From NCBI RefSeq assembly GCF_000296215.2, contig NZ_CP013949.1, positions 1,667,501-1,731,500 of the forward strand: a stretch of DNA of 64,000 nucleotides, in the 5' to 3' direction. Position numbers and translations under genes: made by a program. The DNA is from Bradyrhizobium sp. CCGE-LA001. Its GTDB lineage: Bacteria > Pseudomonadota > Alphaproteobacteria > Rhizobiales > Xanthobacteraceae. How positions within the stretch are numbered: the stretch's first letter is position 1; each line of letters begins with the position of its first letter. This document shows, piece after piece, positions 26,108 through 33,897 of the stretch. The notes beneath the pieces are model-generated. The model was not told the DNA's origin, ran no database searches, and was given only the letters and a program-made list of their open reading frames with translations.

Positions 26108-27267
26108 CAGCGCGATCCCCCCTTTTCGGCAGGAGAATTCACCTTTCGGGCAGCATCGCCACCGATCCGGCCGTCGCCAGTGCCGAGGATGTGCAGCACG
26201 CGCGCGATCTCGTCGTCGCACTGACGCGAGAGCTCATGGCGCTTGGGGCGACGTTCGTCCTGCCGGTCGACGACGAAAAGCTTCGCTCCGATGGCCAACC
26301 CATCTGTTTCGACTGGTTGATCTGGCAGGCGGTTCACGACAGTCTGGCACGTTGGCCAGCCGGGGCGCCGCACCCCCTCGTTGTCGCCGTCGAGCATCAC
26401 AAGACCGAGGATCAGATCCCGACACAGTTCCATAAGCTCTGGGATGACTTGCGCGCCTCCGACCTTATTCAAATCGAAAACGTCTCGCACTGGAACATGG
26501 CCAGCAAGCGGATGGAGGCGCAGGCCCGCTTCGGCGACATCCTGATCACCATCGGCGGTGCGGAAGGCGTTCTATACCTCGCCAATCTTTACCACGACGC
26601 AGGCAAGCCGGTGGTTCCGCTGAATGCTCGGGTCACCGGGACGGACCAAGGATCGCGGCGCCTCTTTTCCCTGGGTCTTTCCAGCGCCAAGGCCGGGCAG
26701 TTCTTCCAGCCGACGTCTTCGAACGCCCATAACTGGATCAACCGTATCAACTTCACGGCACGTACGGCACTGGCAGAGCAGGTGAAGGGTATTATCAACC
26801 TGCTTGAAGCGCTTGAGGCTCCGCGCGCCTTCGCCGTGCGCCTGCTCAATCCGGATCATGCCGACTTCGCCGACGTGCAGAATTTCTTCGACATTGTCGT
26901 GAAGCCCGTGGTGGAGGACGAGTTGGGTTATCGGCTCGTCGTGGTCGATGGCCGACAGGCCTATGATCACCCGCGAATCGATCAGGAGATTTTCGTCAAG
27001 CTTCATCGTAGCCGCGTCGTCTTTGCGGACATCACGGGGGCCCGCCCCAATTGCTTTCTTGAGCTCGGCTATGCGCTTGGCTGCCCCCTTCCGACCATGG
27101 TCATGGCTAAGGAGGGCAGTGCAACTCCCTTCGACATTCATACGTTTGCAGGGCTACACTGGAAGACGACGGGCTCGGTGGACGAGCGCCGCCGCGCCTT
27201 CCGGGAGCATTGGGATGCCATCCAGACGCGACCACCCCTTGTCCCGACGGAGCCGTTGATCTCGTGA
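26104..27267 (+). CDS. CBASS effector candidate: SLOG domain plus deoxyribosyltransferase-like domain
   Basis: A 387-residue protein in the effector position. Residues 10-180 look like a SLOG/LOG Rossmann domain: RIHLSGSIA at the start and DILITIGGAEGVLYLANLY with GG at 151-152, a nucleotide-binding loop. Residues 245-360 resemble nucleoside 2-deoxyribosyltransferase/TIR-like enzymes: VVFADITGARPNCFLELGYA with a likely catalytic Glu320, and later PFDIHTF. Inference: the SLOG part binds the cyclic nucleotide and the second part destroys NAD+ or nucleotides. It replaces the NucC nuclease usual in CdnC operons. The ATGA overlap sets the start. Confidence 0.72.
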   Translation: MTARSPLFGRRIHLSGSIATDPAVASAEDVQHARDLVVALTRELMALGATFVLPVDDEKLRSDGQPICFDWLIWQAVHDSLARWPAGAPHPLVVAVEHHKTEDQIPTQFHKLWDDLRASDLIQIENVSHWNMASKRMEAQARFGDILITIGGAEGVLYLANLYHDAGKPVVPLNARVTGTDQGSRRLFSLGLSSAKAGQFFQPTSSNAHNWINRINFTARTALAEQVKGIINLLEALEAPRAFAVRLLNPDHADFADVQNFFDIVVKPVVEDELGYRLVVVDGRQAYDHPRIDQEIFVKLHRSRVVFADITGARPNCFLELGYALGCPLPTMVMAKEGSATPFDIHTFAGLHWKTTGSVDERRRAFREHWDAIQTRPPLVPTEPLIS

Positions 27268-27833
27268 CCAAGAAGAAAAGGGAAATATTTGTTTCGGTCG
27301 ACGTGGAAGCTTCAGGCCCGATCCCCGGCGAGTACAGCCTATTGTCGATCGGCGCCTGCCATGTCGATTGGCCGGACCAGACCTTTTCTTGCGAACTGAA
27401 GCCAATAACACTCAAGGCCGATCCCAAGGCCTTGGAGATCAGTGGCTTCTCTCTTGAGACGTTGGCGCGGACCGGCCGCGATCCGAAGGCTGGGATGGAG
27501 TCGTTCGCAGCCTGGCTTGATGGTCTGCGCAACGCGGATGAAAGCTTGGTCTTTGTAGGCTTCAACGCTCCGTTTGATTGGTCTTTCATCAACTATTATT
27601 TCCACAAGTTCAGCGGCAGCAATCCTTTTGGCTTCGCAGGACTGGATATCAAGGCGTATTATATGGGGTTAACAGGCTGCGCTTGGGGGGATACCCGCTC
27701 GAGTGTGATGGACGCGGCCTTGAAACCAACGCGTAAATCCGATCATACCGCCTTGCATGATGCACAGTACCAAGCAGAGCTATTTCGGCTTATTCGGGAG
27801 AGAGCGGCGGAAAAGTCTGTGGGCAGAGGTTGA
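27264..27833 (+). CDS. DEDDh 3'-5' exonuclease, CBASS ancillary (Cap18-like)
   Basis: A 189-residue exonuclease of the DnaQ/DEDDh type. The four acidic residues and histidine are visible: SVDVEASG (Asp13, Glu15), FNAPFDWSF (Asp105) and DHTALHDAQ (the HxAxxD motif, His161 and Asp166). Exonucleases of this type occur as ancillary genes in some CBASS loci; whether it degrades phage nucleic acid or the signal is unknown. The GTG at 27,264 overlaps the effector stop by 4 bp (GTGA), which ties it to the operon. Confidence 0.78.
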   Translation: MTKKKREIFVSVDVEASGPIPGEYSLLSIGACHVDWPDQTFSCELKPITLKADPKALEISGFSLETLARTGRDPKAGMESFAAWLDGLRNADESLVFVGFNAPFDWSFINYYFHKFSGSNPFGFAGLDIKAYYMGLTGCAWGDTRSSVMDAALKPTRKSDHTALHDAQYQAELFRLIRERAAEKSVGRG

Positions 27834-27875
27834 CGTGACGCGCTTTATTCCGCGTTTGGGAGGGAGTAGACGCAG

Positions 27876-28199
27876 ATGCCTACGATCTTAGGAACAAAAA
27901 TTCGACGCCTCCGTACGGAGAAGAAGCTTAGCCTTGATCAGCTGGCTGAGTTAACGGGCTCCAGCAAAAGCTATATCTGGGAACTCGAAAACAAGAACCC
28001 GCCACGTCCTTCCGCTGCTAAGCTCGCCGAGATTGCCAACAAGCTCGATACAACCTTAGAGTTCCTTTTGGACAGCGGTGGCGAGATTTCTACCGAGGAT
28101 GCTACCGACGCCAAGTTCTATCGCCAGTACCGACAGATGGACCCCAGCACGAAGGCCAAGATACGGCAAATGGTGAAGCTCTGGAGCGATGATACGTGA
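27876..28199 (+). CDS. XRE-family HTH regulator, CapH-like
   Basis: A 107-residue protein with an N-terminal XRE helix-turn-helix (LGTKIRRLRTEKKLSLDQLA, then SSKSYIWELENK) and a short C-terminal region likely used for dimerisation. It starts 42 bp after the exonuclease and overlaps the peptidase gene by 4 bp. In characterised CBASS loci a CapH repressor paired with a CapP peptidase holds the operon off until DNA damage; here the same pair type sits at the 3' end. The palindrome upstream of the operon is a possible binding site. Confidence 0.75.
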   Translation: MPTILGTKIRRLRTEKKLSLDQLAELTGSSKSYIWELENKNPPRPSAAKLAEIANKLDTTLEFLLDSGGEISTEDATDAKFYRQYRQMDPSTKAKIRQMVKLWSDDT

Positions 28200-29056
28200 A
28201 CCAAGGCTTCTCTCCAGAGAGATGGGCCTTTGAAATTACGCACGTCCTAAACACCGTGCTCGGTGCCGACCATTTTCCGATCGACGTAACCGCCGTCGCG
28301 CGCGAGTACACGGCGCAAAAATTTCCCTCCGATCCAATCGTGCGTATCCAGGGTGAGGATCTGCCGGGCTTTGAAGGTGCCTTGTTCAAGGCTCCAGCTG
28401 GCAAGAAGGGGTGGGGAATCTTCTACAACAATCGCCTCAGCTCCAAGGGCCGGATCAATTTCACTCTCGCGCATGAGCTCGGCCATTACCTCTTGCATCG
28501 CTTGGCGTATCCCGAAGGCATCCGATGCGGCGAAGACGATATGGTGCAATGGGATTCCGAGTTCGGCCAGATCGAACACCAGGCTAACGTTTTCTCGGCC
28601 AATCTCCTGATGCCTCTGGACGACTATCGGCGTCAGATCAAGCCTGCCGAGAACGTGACATTGGACATGCTCTCGCATTGCGCCGACCGCTACCGCGTTT
28701 CGCTCGCCGCCGCGACCTTGCGATGGCTGGACTACACCCATAAGCGCGCCGTGCTTGTCGTCTCGCGTGATGGTTTCATCCTTTGGGCTCGCTCCAGCAA
28801 ACCTGCTTTGAAGACGGGAGCGTTTTTCCGGACATCGGTTGGGCCTATCGCGATTCCTCCCGCATCCCTTGCCGCGACACCCGCCGCGATTACAGCAGGA
28901 ACGATAACGAAGGAGCATCCCGCTAACGTGTGGTTTGCCGAGCCGACAGTTGAGATGGCAATGGTGGCCGACAAATACGACTACGTGTTCTCGCTCTTAT
29001 CCCTTGCGGATAGTGCGCCTTTTAATTTTGACGAGTGGCGGGCCCGACGTCGTTAA
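28196..29056 (+). CDS. ImmA/IrrE-family metallopeptidase, CapP-like
   Basis: A 286-residue COG2856-type peptidase. The zinc motif HELGH is at residues 93-97 in FTLAHELGHYLLH, with a downstream Glu in QIEHQANVFSANLLMP completing the site. Residues 170-286 form a variable sensor domain. ImmA and CapP cleave an XRE repressor in response to DNA damage; the GTG/ATGA-type coupling to the HTH gene fits that pairing. General ImmA/HTH pairs of mobile elements look the same, so the CBASS link rests on position. Confidence 0.8.
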   Translation: MNQGFSPERWAFEITHVLNTVLGADHFPIDVTAVAREYTAQKFPSDPIVRIQGEDLPGFEGALFKAPAGKKGWGIFYNNRLSSKGRINFTLAHELGHYLLHRLAYPEGIRCGEDDMVQWDSEFGQIEHQANVFSANLLMPLDDYRRQIKPAENVTLDMLSHCADRYRVSLAAATLRWLDYTHKRAVLVVSRDGFILWARSSKPALKTGAFFRTSVGPIAIPPASLAATPAAITAGTITKEHPANVWFAEPTVEMAMVADKYDYVFSLLSLADSAPFNFDEWRARRR

Positions 29057-29119
29057 TTTCGCTCAATCGCTCGCCGAACGTGTAGGATCGATCGTGCGTC
29101 AGAGGGTAGATAGAGCTGC

Positions 29120-29490
29120 TCATCCTGTGATCCCTCCGACGACTTTGTCCTCCTTGTCGGCGCCACGCATGACAATCTTGAGCGCCTCGTCAGGAACTGG
29201 GCGCTGCGGCGCCTTCGCTTCGTCCCACGACGCGCGCATCCAAACTTCGCGTTCCTCCTCAGTCGTCAATATCACGGGCATCGCCTTCGGATGGATCGGC
29301 TCGACGATTGCGTTCGGGGATGTCGTCAGGAACCCATACACCAAATGGGGACCCGGGATCGGCTTGGACTTGGTGCCGCGATCGCCCCTGAATTCAGTCC
29401 AGATGCCAGCGAAACAGAACAGCGATCGGTTGTCGTCAAGCGCAAACCACACGACGTCCTTCTTCTTCGTCTCCGGAAAAAGAAACAAAT
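29120..29490 (-). pseudogene. truncated SRAP (YedK/HMCES) gene
   Basis: The minus strand encodes the C-terminal half of an SOS response-associated peptidase: WFALDDNRSLFCFAGIW, then FLTTSPNAIVEPIHPKAMPV and MRASWDEAKAPQRP. SRAP proteins crosslink to abasic sites in single-stranded DNA through Cys2. That cysteine and the first 100 residues are missing; the sequence upstream is instead the leader of the ku copy. It is a non-functional remnant cut by the insertion or duplication that brought ku here. Confidence 0.75.
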
Positions 29491-29606
29491 GTCGAGTCCG
29501 ACCAGGCAGCCGTTGGAGAAAAATCCTCCTTTGGGACGGGTCGCGATGTCGGAACCAAGCCGGGTCGTTCGTCTTGAATCCGGCATCAGTATCGGAGTTC
29601 CCCGCG

Positions 29607-30538
29607 ATGGCTCCCCGCGCAAACTGGAAAGGCTTCCTGCGTCTTTCCCTCGTCACCTGTCCGGTAGCGCTCATCCGGCCACGTCGGAATCCGAAAAGGT
29701 TTCCTTCAACCAGCTCAACCGGAAGACCGGCCACCGCATCAAGTACGCCAAGGTGGACGCTGATACCGGCGAGGAGGTCGACAACGAGGACATCGTCAAG
29801 GGCTACAAGGTCGACACCGACACATTCATCGAGGTGACGAAGGAGGAGCTCGAGAACGTCGCGCTGGAATCGACGCGAACCATCGAGATCGACGAGTTCG
29901 TCGACCGCAGCGAGATCGATCCAAGATATCTGATCCGCCCTTACTACCTAACTCCAGACGGCAAAGTCGGGCACGACGCCTTCGCCGTTATCCGCGAAAC
30001 CATCCGCGAGATGAACAAGGTCGCGATCGGTCGCGTGGTGCTGACCAATCGCGAGCACATCATCGCGCTGGAGCCGCTGGACAAGGGGCTTATGGGAACC
30101 CTGCTGCGCTATCCCTACGAAGTCCGGCCCGCGGAAGAGTATTTCGACGATATCCAGGATGTCAAAGTCACCAAGGACATGCTCGACCTGGCCCGGCACA
30201 TCGTCAATCAGAAGGCGGGCCACTTCGAGCCGGACAAGTTCGAAGACCAATACGAAACGGCCCTCATCGATCTCATCAACCAGAAGCGCGCCGGCAAACC
30301 CATCACCGCGAAGGCGCGTCCCCGCGGCGAGAACGTCGTCGACCTGATGGACGCGCTGCGCAAGAGCATTGGAAGAGACGCGGCGGCCACGACAGAGGCA
30401 CCCAAGAAGGCAACCAAAAAGCCGCGCAAGGCGGCGGCCGGGCAGAAGGAAATGCTGATGCCGATCGCAGGCAAGAAGCCGGCGAAAGAGGCGGCCGCGA
30501 AGAAGCCGGCGGCCAAACCGCAGCGGAAGTCAGCGTAG
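29607..30538 (+). pseudogene. ku: second Ku gene, broken by a 1-bp deletion
   Basis: The start MAPRANWKGFLRLSLVTCPVAL is in one frame and the rest, beginning PATSESEKVSFNQLNRKTGH, is in another. Compared with the intact copy (CTC-TAT-CCC), one T is missing after position 29,672. Apart from this the 310-residue protein is full length, including a Lys/Ala-rich tail ending RKSA. About 60 bp upstream of the ATG also match the intact copy. A sequencing error would restore a working Ku, which would pair with the ATP-dependent ligase 1.1 kb downstream. Confidence 0.85.
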
Positions 30539-30616
30539 CGTGTCCTGAAGCAACCAGTGATGCCAGACGGCCGTTACTTCGATATGGCTGCGCTGAAAAA
30601 GACTTCAGGGAGATCG

Positions 30617-31087
30617 ATGTTGAGCGCGGGCATTCTCGCCTACCGCAAGGGCGCTCGCGGGCTCGAGGTTCTGCTCGTTCATCCCGGCGGTCCGTTCTGG
30701 CGTAAGAAGGATGATGGCGCCTGGTCCATTCCGAAGGGCGAGATCGACGCCGCGGATGCTCCGGAGCAGGTCGCGCGGCGCGAGTTTGCCGAAGAACTCG
30801 GTCCGAATGCTTCGATTGGTCCACTCCAGCCGCTGGGGGAGGTCCGACAGCGAGGAGGGAAGCGCGTTATCGCATTCGCCGGAGAAGGCCATTTTGACCC
30901 GGCGACGCTTTCCAGCAATACCTTCGATATCGAATGGCCGCCCAGAAGCGGTCGACGGCAGAGCTTTCCCGAAGTCGACCGCGCCGAATGGTTTGATATC
31001 GAGCTCGCGCGGACCAACATGCTGTCCGCTCAGGTAGAGTTTCTCGATCGTCTTTTGGCGATCGCGGTTGAGAGCGCCGGGAAATGA
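30617..31087 (+). CDS. NUDIX hydrolase
   Basis: A 156-residue NUDIX pyrophosphatase. The Nudix box appears as KGEIDAADAPEQVARREFAE plus ELG, with the metal-binding REFAEEL core; the first conserved Glu is replaced by Asp. The opening SAGILAYRKGARGLEVLLVH and GGPFWRKKDDGAWSIPKGE are typical of the family that hydrolyses nucleoside diphosphate derivatives. AGGGAG lies 5 bases before the chosen ATG; in-frame ATGs at 30,584 and 30,557 are alternatives. It overlaps the phosphoesterase gene by 4 bp. Confidence 0.85.
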   Translation: MLSAGILAYRKGARGLEVLLVHPGGPFWRKKDDGAWSIPKGEIDAADAPEQVARREFAEELGPNASIGPLQPLGEVRQRGGKRVIAFAGEGHFDPATLSSNTFDIEWPPRSGRRQSFPEVDRAEWFDIELARTNMLSAQVEFLDRLLAIAVESAGK

Positions 31088-31548
31088 CGTTCAGGATTGG
31101 AATCATTTCAGACACGCACGGCCTGTTGCGGCCCGAGGCGGAACGAGGCCTGGCGGGCGTCAATCACATCATTCATGCCGGCGACATCGGGCGCCCCGAG
31201 ATCGTCGACGCGCTTCGCCGGATTGCGCCCGTCACCGCCATCCGCGGAAATGTGGACAAGGGCGAGTGGGCCCACCAATATCCCGACACGAAGCTCGTGC
31301 AACTGGCGGGAAAGTCGATCTACGTTTTGCACGACCTGAAGACGCTGCAGGCCGATCTTGGCGCCGGCATCGACGTCATTGTCTCCGGGCATTCCCACGT
31401 GCCGAAGATCGACACGGTCGGTGGCGTTCTCTACTTGAATCCAGGCAGTGCGGGACCGCGACGCTTCAAGCTGCCGATCACGCTTGTGACGCTCGAAGTC
31501 ACGCCTGAGGGCATGCGACCGGAAATCCACGACCTCGGAGGCGACTGA
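31084..31548 (+). CDS. YfcE/YjgC-type metallophosphoesterase
   Basis: A 154-residue calcineurin-like phosphoesterase. Metal ligands are visible in GIISDTHG (residues 6-13), HAGDIG (Asp-containing, near 31-36), RGNVDKGE (Asn/Asp), and VSGHSHVPK (GHxH). Such single-domain enzymes hydrolyse phosphodiesters; the physiological substrate is unknown. Translation is coupled to the NUDIX gene by an ATGA overlap, suggesting joint nucleotide clean-up. Confidence 0.87.
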   Translation: MTFRIGIISDTHGLLRPEAERGLAGVNHIIHAGDIGRPEIVDALRRIAPVTAIRGNVDKGEWAHQYPDTKLVQLAGKSIYVLHDLKTLQADLGAGIDVIVSGHSHVPKIDTVGGVLYLNPGSAGPRRFKLPITLVTLEVTPEGMRPEIHDLGGD

Positions 31549-31633
31549 GCGCACCAGCCGGGCTGGGAATTCAGAGTGGAGGAGGCGAGTGCGTTAATTC
31601 GTTCCGTTTGCCGATTACGCCCGAAGGGAAGCG

Positions 31634-32581
31634 CTATTTGCGCGGACGTTCTCGCTCGCGCACGACGTCCTTCGCCCGCTTGTCGGACCTGAGCCCGAGG
31701 TAGACGGGCTGGCGCAGTTCGCCCTTACTCGTCCACTCCGCGAACTTGATCTCGGCAACGAGCGAGGGCCTGACCCAGGTCGTGGCGGCCTCGTCCTTCA
31801 CCTTGGCAGGGAAGGGTGATTTCGGGGTCGTGAGCTTCACGAGCTTGGCATGGAGGTCTCCTAGGACCTTGTGGCTGAAGCCAGTGCCGACATGTCCGAT
31901 ATAGCGCCACGCGTCGTCTTCCCGCACGGCGAGGACCAGGGCGCCGAAGAATGGCCTGGTGCGCTTCGGCGTTGTGAAGCCCGCGATCACCACTTCCTGC
32001 CGCTTGGCTGTCTTGACCTTCAGCCAATCCACCGTCCGGCTTCCCGACGCATACGCGCTGTCGGCGCGCTTCGCCATGACGCCTTCCAGACCCTTCCGCT
32101 CGGCCTCGGCGAAAAATTTCGTGCCGTTCGCTTTGCGGTGACGGCTGAAGGCGATCAGCCGGTGGCTCGGCAGGATCGTTTTCAGTCGCTTCTTGCGCTC
32201 GAGAAGAGGCCGTTTGCGCAAGTCAACTGCGTTCTGAAACATGAGATCGAAGACGCAATACAGGAGCTTCGCTTCATGACGCAGCGCGTTTTGCAGCAGC
32301 TGGAAATGCGAGATGCCGTCCTTTCCGATCGCGACAAGCTCGCCGTCGATTACGACGTCGCCCTTCACCCCCTCTAGCGCTTTGGCGACCTCGATATAGC
32401 TGCGGCTGATGATCTTGCCGTTGCGGCTGTAGAGTGCAACCTTGCCCCGCCGGATTTCTGCGATCATCCGGAAACCATCGTACTTGTCCTCGAAAACCCA
32501 GCCGGGGTCGTCGAACGGCGCGTCGGTGAGCGTAGCCAGCATCGGCTGCAAGCGCTTGGGCAGGGTCGACGTCCGGCTCAT
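31634..32581 (-). CDS. ATP-dependent DNA ligase (LigC/LigD ligase-domain type)
   Basis: A 315-residue ATP-dependent ligase. The nucleotidyl-transfer lysine is Lys33 in EDKYDGFR (the KxDG motif). Motif III-IV-like DLMFQNAVDLR and GLEGVMAKR follow, then a C-terminal OB domain with KRTRPFFGALVL and GTGFSHKVLGDL. It lacks the polymerase and nuclease domains of full LigD, so it is a stand-alone ligase that would work with Ku in end joining. It faces the NUDIX/phosphoesterase pair. Confidence 0.88.
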   Translation of the reverse strand: MSRTSTLPKRLQPMLATLTDAPFDDPGWVFEDKYDGFRMIAEIRRGKVALYSRNGKIISRSYIEVAKALEGVKGDVVIDGELVAIGKDGISHFQLLQNALRHEAKLLYCVFDLMFQNAVDLRKRPLLERKKRLKTILPSHRLIAFSRHRKANGTKFFAEAERKGLEGVMAKRADSAYASGSRTVDWLKVKTAKRQEVVIAGFTTPKRTRPFFGALVLAVREDDAWRYIGHVGTGFSHKVLGDLHAKLVKLTTPKSPFPAKVKDEAATTWVRPSLVAEIKFAEWTSKGELRQPVYLGLRSDKRAKDVVRERERPRK

Positions 32582-32823
32582 TCAAGGGCCAATCCTTCAG
32601 TGCGTGTTGCGTAATGCAGGGACGGCACCTTATCGCTCGAGGTGGCCAGGGCCGGTTCGATGAAGCCGGGGAGAAGCGCCTTGCCGCCGAAAGCTGCCGG
32701 CCTATTACGCGCGAGACGCCATGGAGAACTCTACGCTACAGCCGATTCAAATTGGCACAGTTCGAATCGTTCCGGAACCTGCGAATCCGTGTCGCGTTGC
32801 TTCAATGTCACAACAGGGCACCG

Positions 32824-33012
32824 ATGGCGGCAGCGAAAAAGAGCAAAACGGCGCGCGGACGAAGGCAGGACCGGGCGCGGGTGGCAGGCGGGCAGGACTA
32901 CGAAGTGCAGTACGAGGCAAAGAAGACGGGAAGGTCGGCGCCAGCGGTGAAGAAGGCCGTCAAAAAGGTCGGCAACGCGCGCAAGCGCGTGGAGAAACGG
33001 CTGGGCCGCTGA
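32824..33012 (+). CDS. DUF3606 small protein
   Basis: A 62-residue basic protein of the DUF3606 family: RVAGGQDYEVQYEAKKTGRS followed by AVKKAVKKVGNARKRVEKRL. The central YEVQYEAKKTG and AVKKVG matches define the family. Function unknown; the basic, helical C-terminus suggests nucleic-acid contact. The start is the ATG just before the Lys-rich opening MAAAKKSK. Confidence 0.75.
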   Translation: MAAAKKSKTARGRRQDRARVAGGQDYEVQYEAKKTGRSAPAVKKAVKKVGNARKRVEKRLGR

Positions 33013-33037
33013 GGCGGAGAAGGGTCGGGGTCGGGGC

Positions 33038-33316
33038 CTAGAGCCGGTCCTCCTCGTCAGGAGGGCATTCTGGGCAGGTATCACCAATCGAGTCCAGCAC
33101 GTCGCGAACCGCGGCCTCCGCTGCTTGACGGGATACACCTTCCGGCCGGTCTCGACGGGCGATATCGAAAGCGCGCTGTCGTGCATGCGGGTCGGCCCGG
33201 TCCTGCATCCAACCGTGCTCCTCGCACTCGCGAATGGCGCCGGCCTCGTTCAGCACGTTGATCGCCCAACCGCCCAAGGTGCGTATCGCCGGCCGTCTCT
33301 GCCTGGTCATCAGCAT
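33038..33316 (-). CDS. small hypothetical protein, paralog of the 15.1-kb protein
   Basis: A 92-residue protein, homologous along its length to the one at 15,146-15,415. Shared segments include MLMTR, RRPAIRT, EAGAI, CEEHGW, DRADPHAR and DVLDSIGDTCPEC. The upstream frame was trimmed to the shared MLMTR start. It is the second locus, after ku, that occurs on both sides of the attachment site. Function unknown; the terminal Cys pair may bind metal. Confidence 0.7.
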   Translation of the reverse strand: MLMTRQRRPAIRTLGGWAINVLNEAGAIRECEEHGWMQDRADPHARQRAFDIARRDRPEGVSRQAAEAAVRDVLDSIGDTCPECPPDEEDRL

Positions 33317-33550
33317 TGAAAGGTTCTCCCACGCTGAGACGAATCGTTTAGTCCCGCAGACGTTCCCCATTGCTAACACACGGCTGGGATTCCGGATCGT
33401 TGGACCTCGTGGTCCTTCAAAGCCCGAATTTTCCGCCCGGCCAGATGCTAGGGTGGGCAAGAACGAACAGAAGAACCGTTTTCCGATGCTTCAGACGTCC
33501 GAGCCCAGGTGGTTGCTCCTTGCTCCGTTTTGCGCGTGCGGCTGTCGCCG

Positions 33551-33612
33551 CACCGGGCTCTCGTGAACCGAGCCGCGCAGCGTCTCGGCCTTGCGGCTTC
33601 GATCCCTCACGC
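33551..33612 (+). repeat. direct repeat A, copy 1
   Basis: Begins CACCGGGCTCTCGTGAACCG and continues to about GATCCCTCACGC. The second copy at 34,334-34,395 differs at only a few positions. Both copies lie in non-coding sequence upstream of the ardC-like gene. Confidence 0.8.
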
Positions 33613-33640
33613 ACGAGAAGATAACGCCCTCGCGGGGCAG

Positions 33641-33690
33641 AAACAAAAAGCCGGACCTTTATGCAGCAGCCACCTGCACAAAGGTCCGGC
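33641..33690 (-). terminator. Rho-independent terminator of the Lys-rich gene
   Basis: On the minus strand an 11-bp perfect stem (GCCGGACCTTT with AAAGGTCCGGC, loop of 19 bases) is followed by CTTTTTGTTT. The T-tract direction shows it ends transcription from the Lys-rich small gene about 120 bases upstream. Confidence 0.82.
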
Positions 33691-33810
33691 CTTATCTTAG
33701 CGTGCCGCGATACCAAACGGCTGCAAAGGACGCTTCATATCCTTTGGGAAGGTCTCGCTTTTCATCCGGGTTGCGACCCGGAGGCGGCAATAGATCAGTA
33801 GCCGATACGA

Positions 33811-33897
33811 CTACTTCTTTTTCTTTGAAGTCTTCTTCGCCACCTTCTTGGTAGCTGATTTCGTCGCCTTCTTTGCCTTCTTCGCTTTCTTGGCCAT
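33811..33897 (-). CDS. 28-residue lysine-rich peptide
   Basis: A 28-codon gene reading MAKKAKKAKKATKSATKK and ending KKTSKKKK, a histone-H1-tail-like, nearly pure Lys/Ala/Thr peptide. GAGGAC lies just upstream of the ATG and a strong terminator lies downstream, so it appears to be expressed as its own unit. Similar very short Lys-rich peptides are annotated in Bradyrhizobium and probably bind DNA or RNA. It is too short for similarity-based assignment. Confidence 0.6.
   Translation of the reverse strand: MAKKAKKAKKATKSATKKVAKKTSKKKK

Larger units (their letters stand above)
33317..33810. other. gap with repeat copy A and a terminator
   Basis: This stretch holds the first copy of a 62-bp repeat (33,551-33,612) and a minus-strand intrinsic terminator (33,641-33,690). 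Open frames here on both strands look like composition artefacts of the GC-rich repeats. Between the terminator and the Lys-rich gene there is a 120-base 3' untranslated region. Confidence 0.5.

Noticed and set aside
33500..33620. Possible tRNA in the repeat A region (GGCTTCGATCCCTC)
   Set aside because: It resembles a T-loop but no acceptor, anticodon or D arm can be formed.
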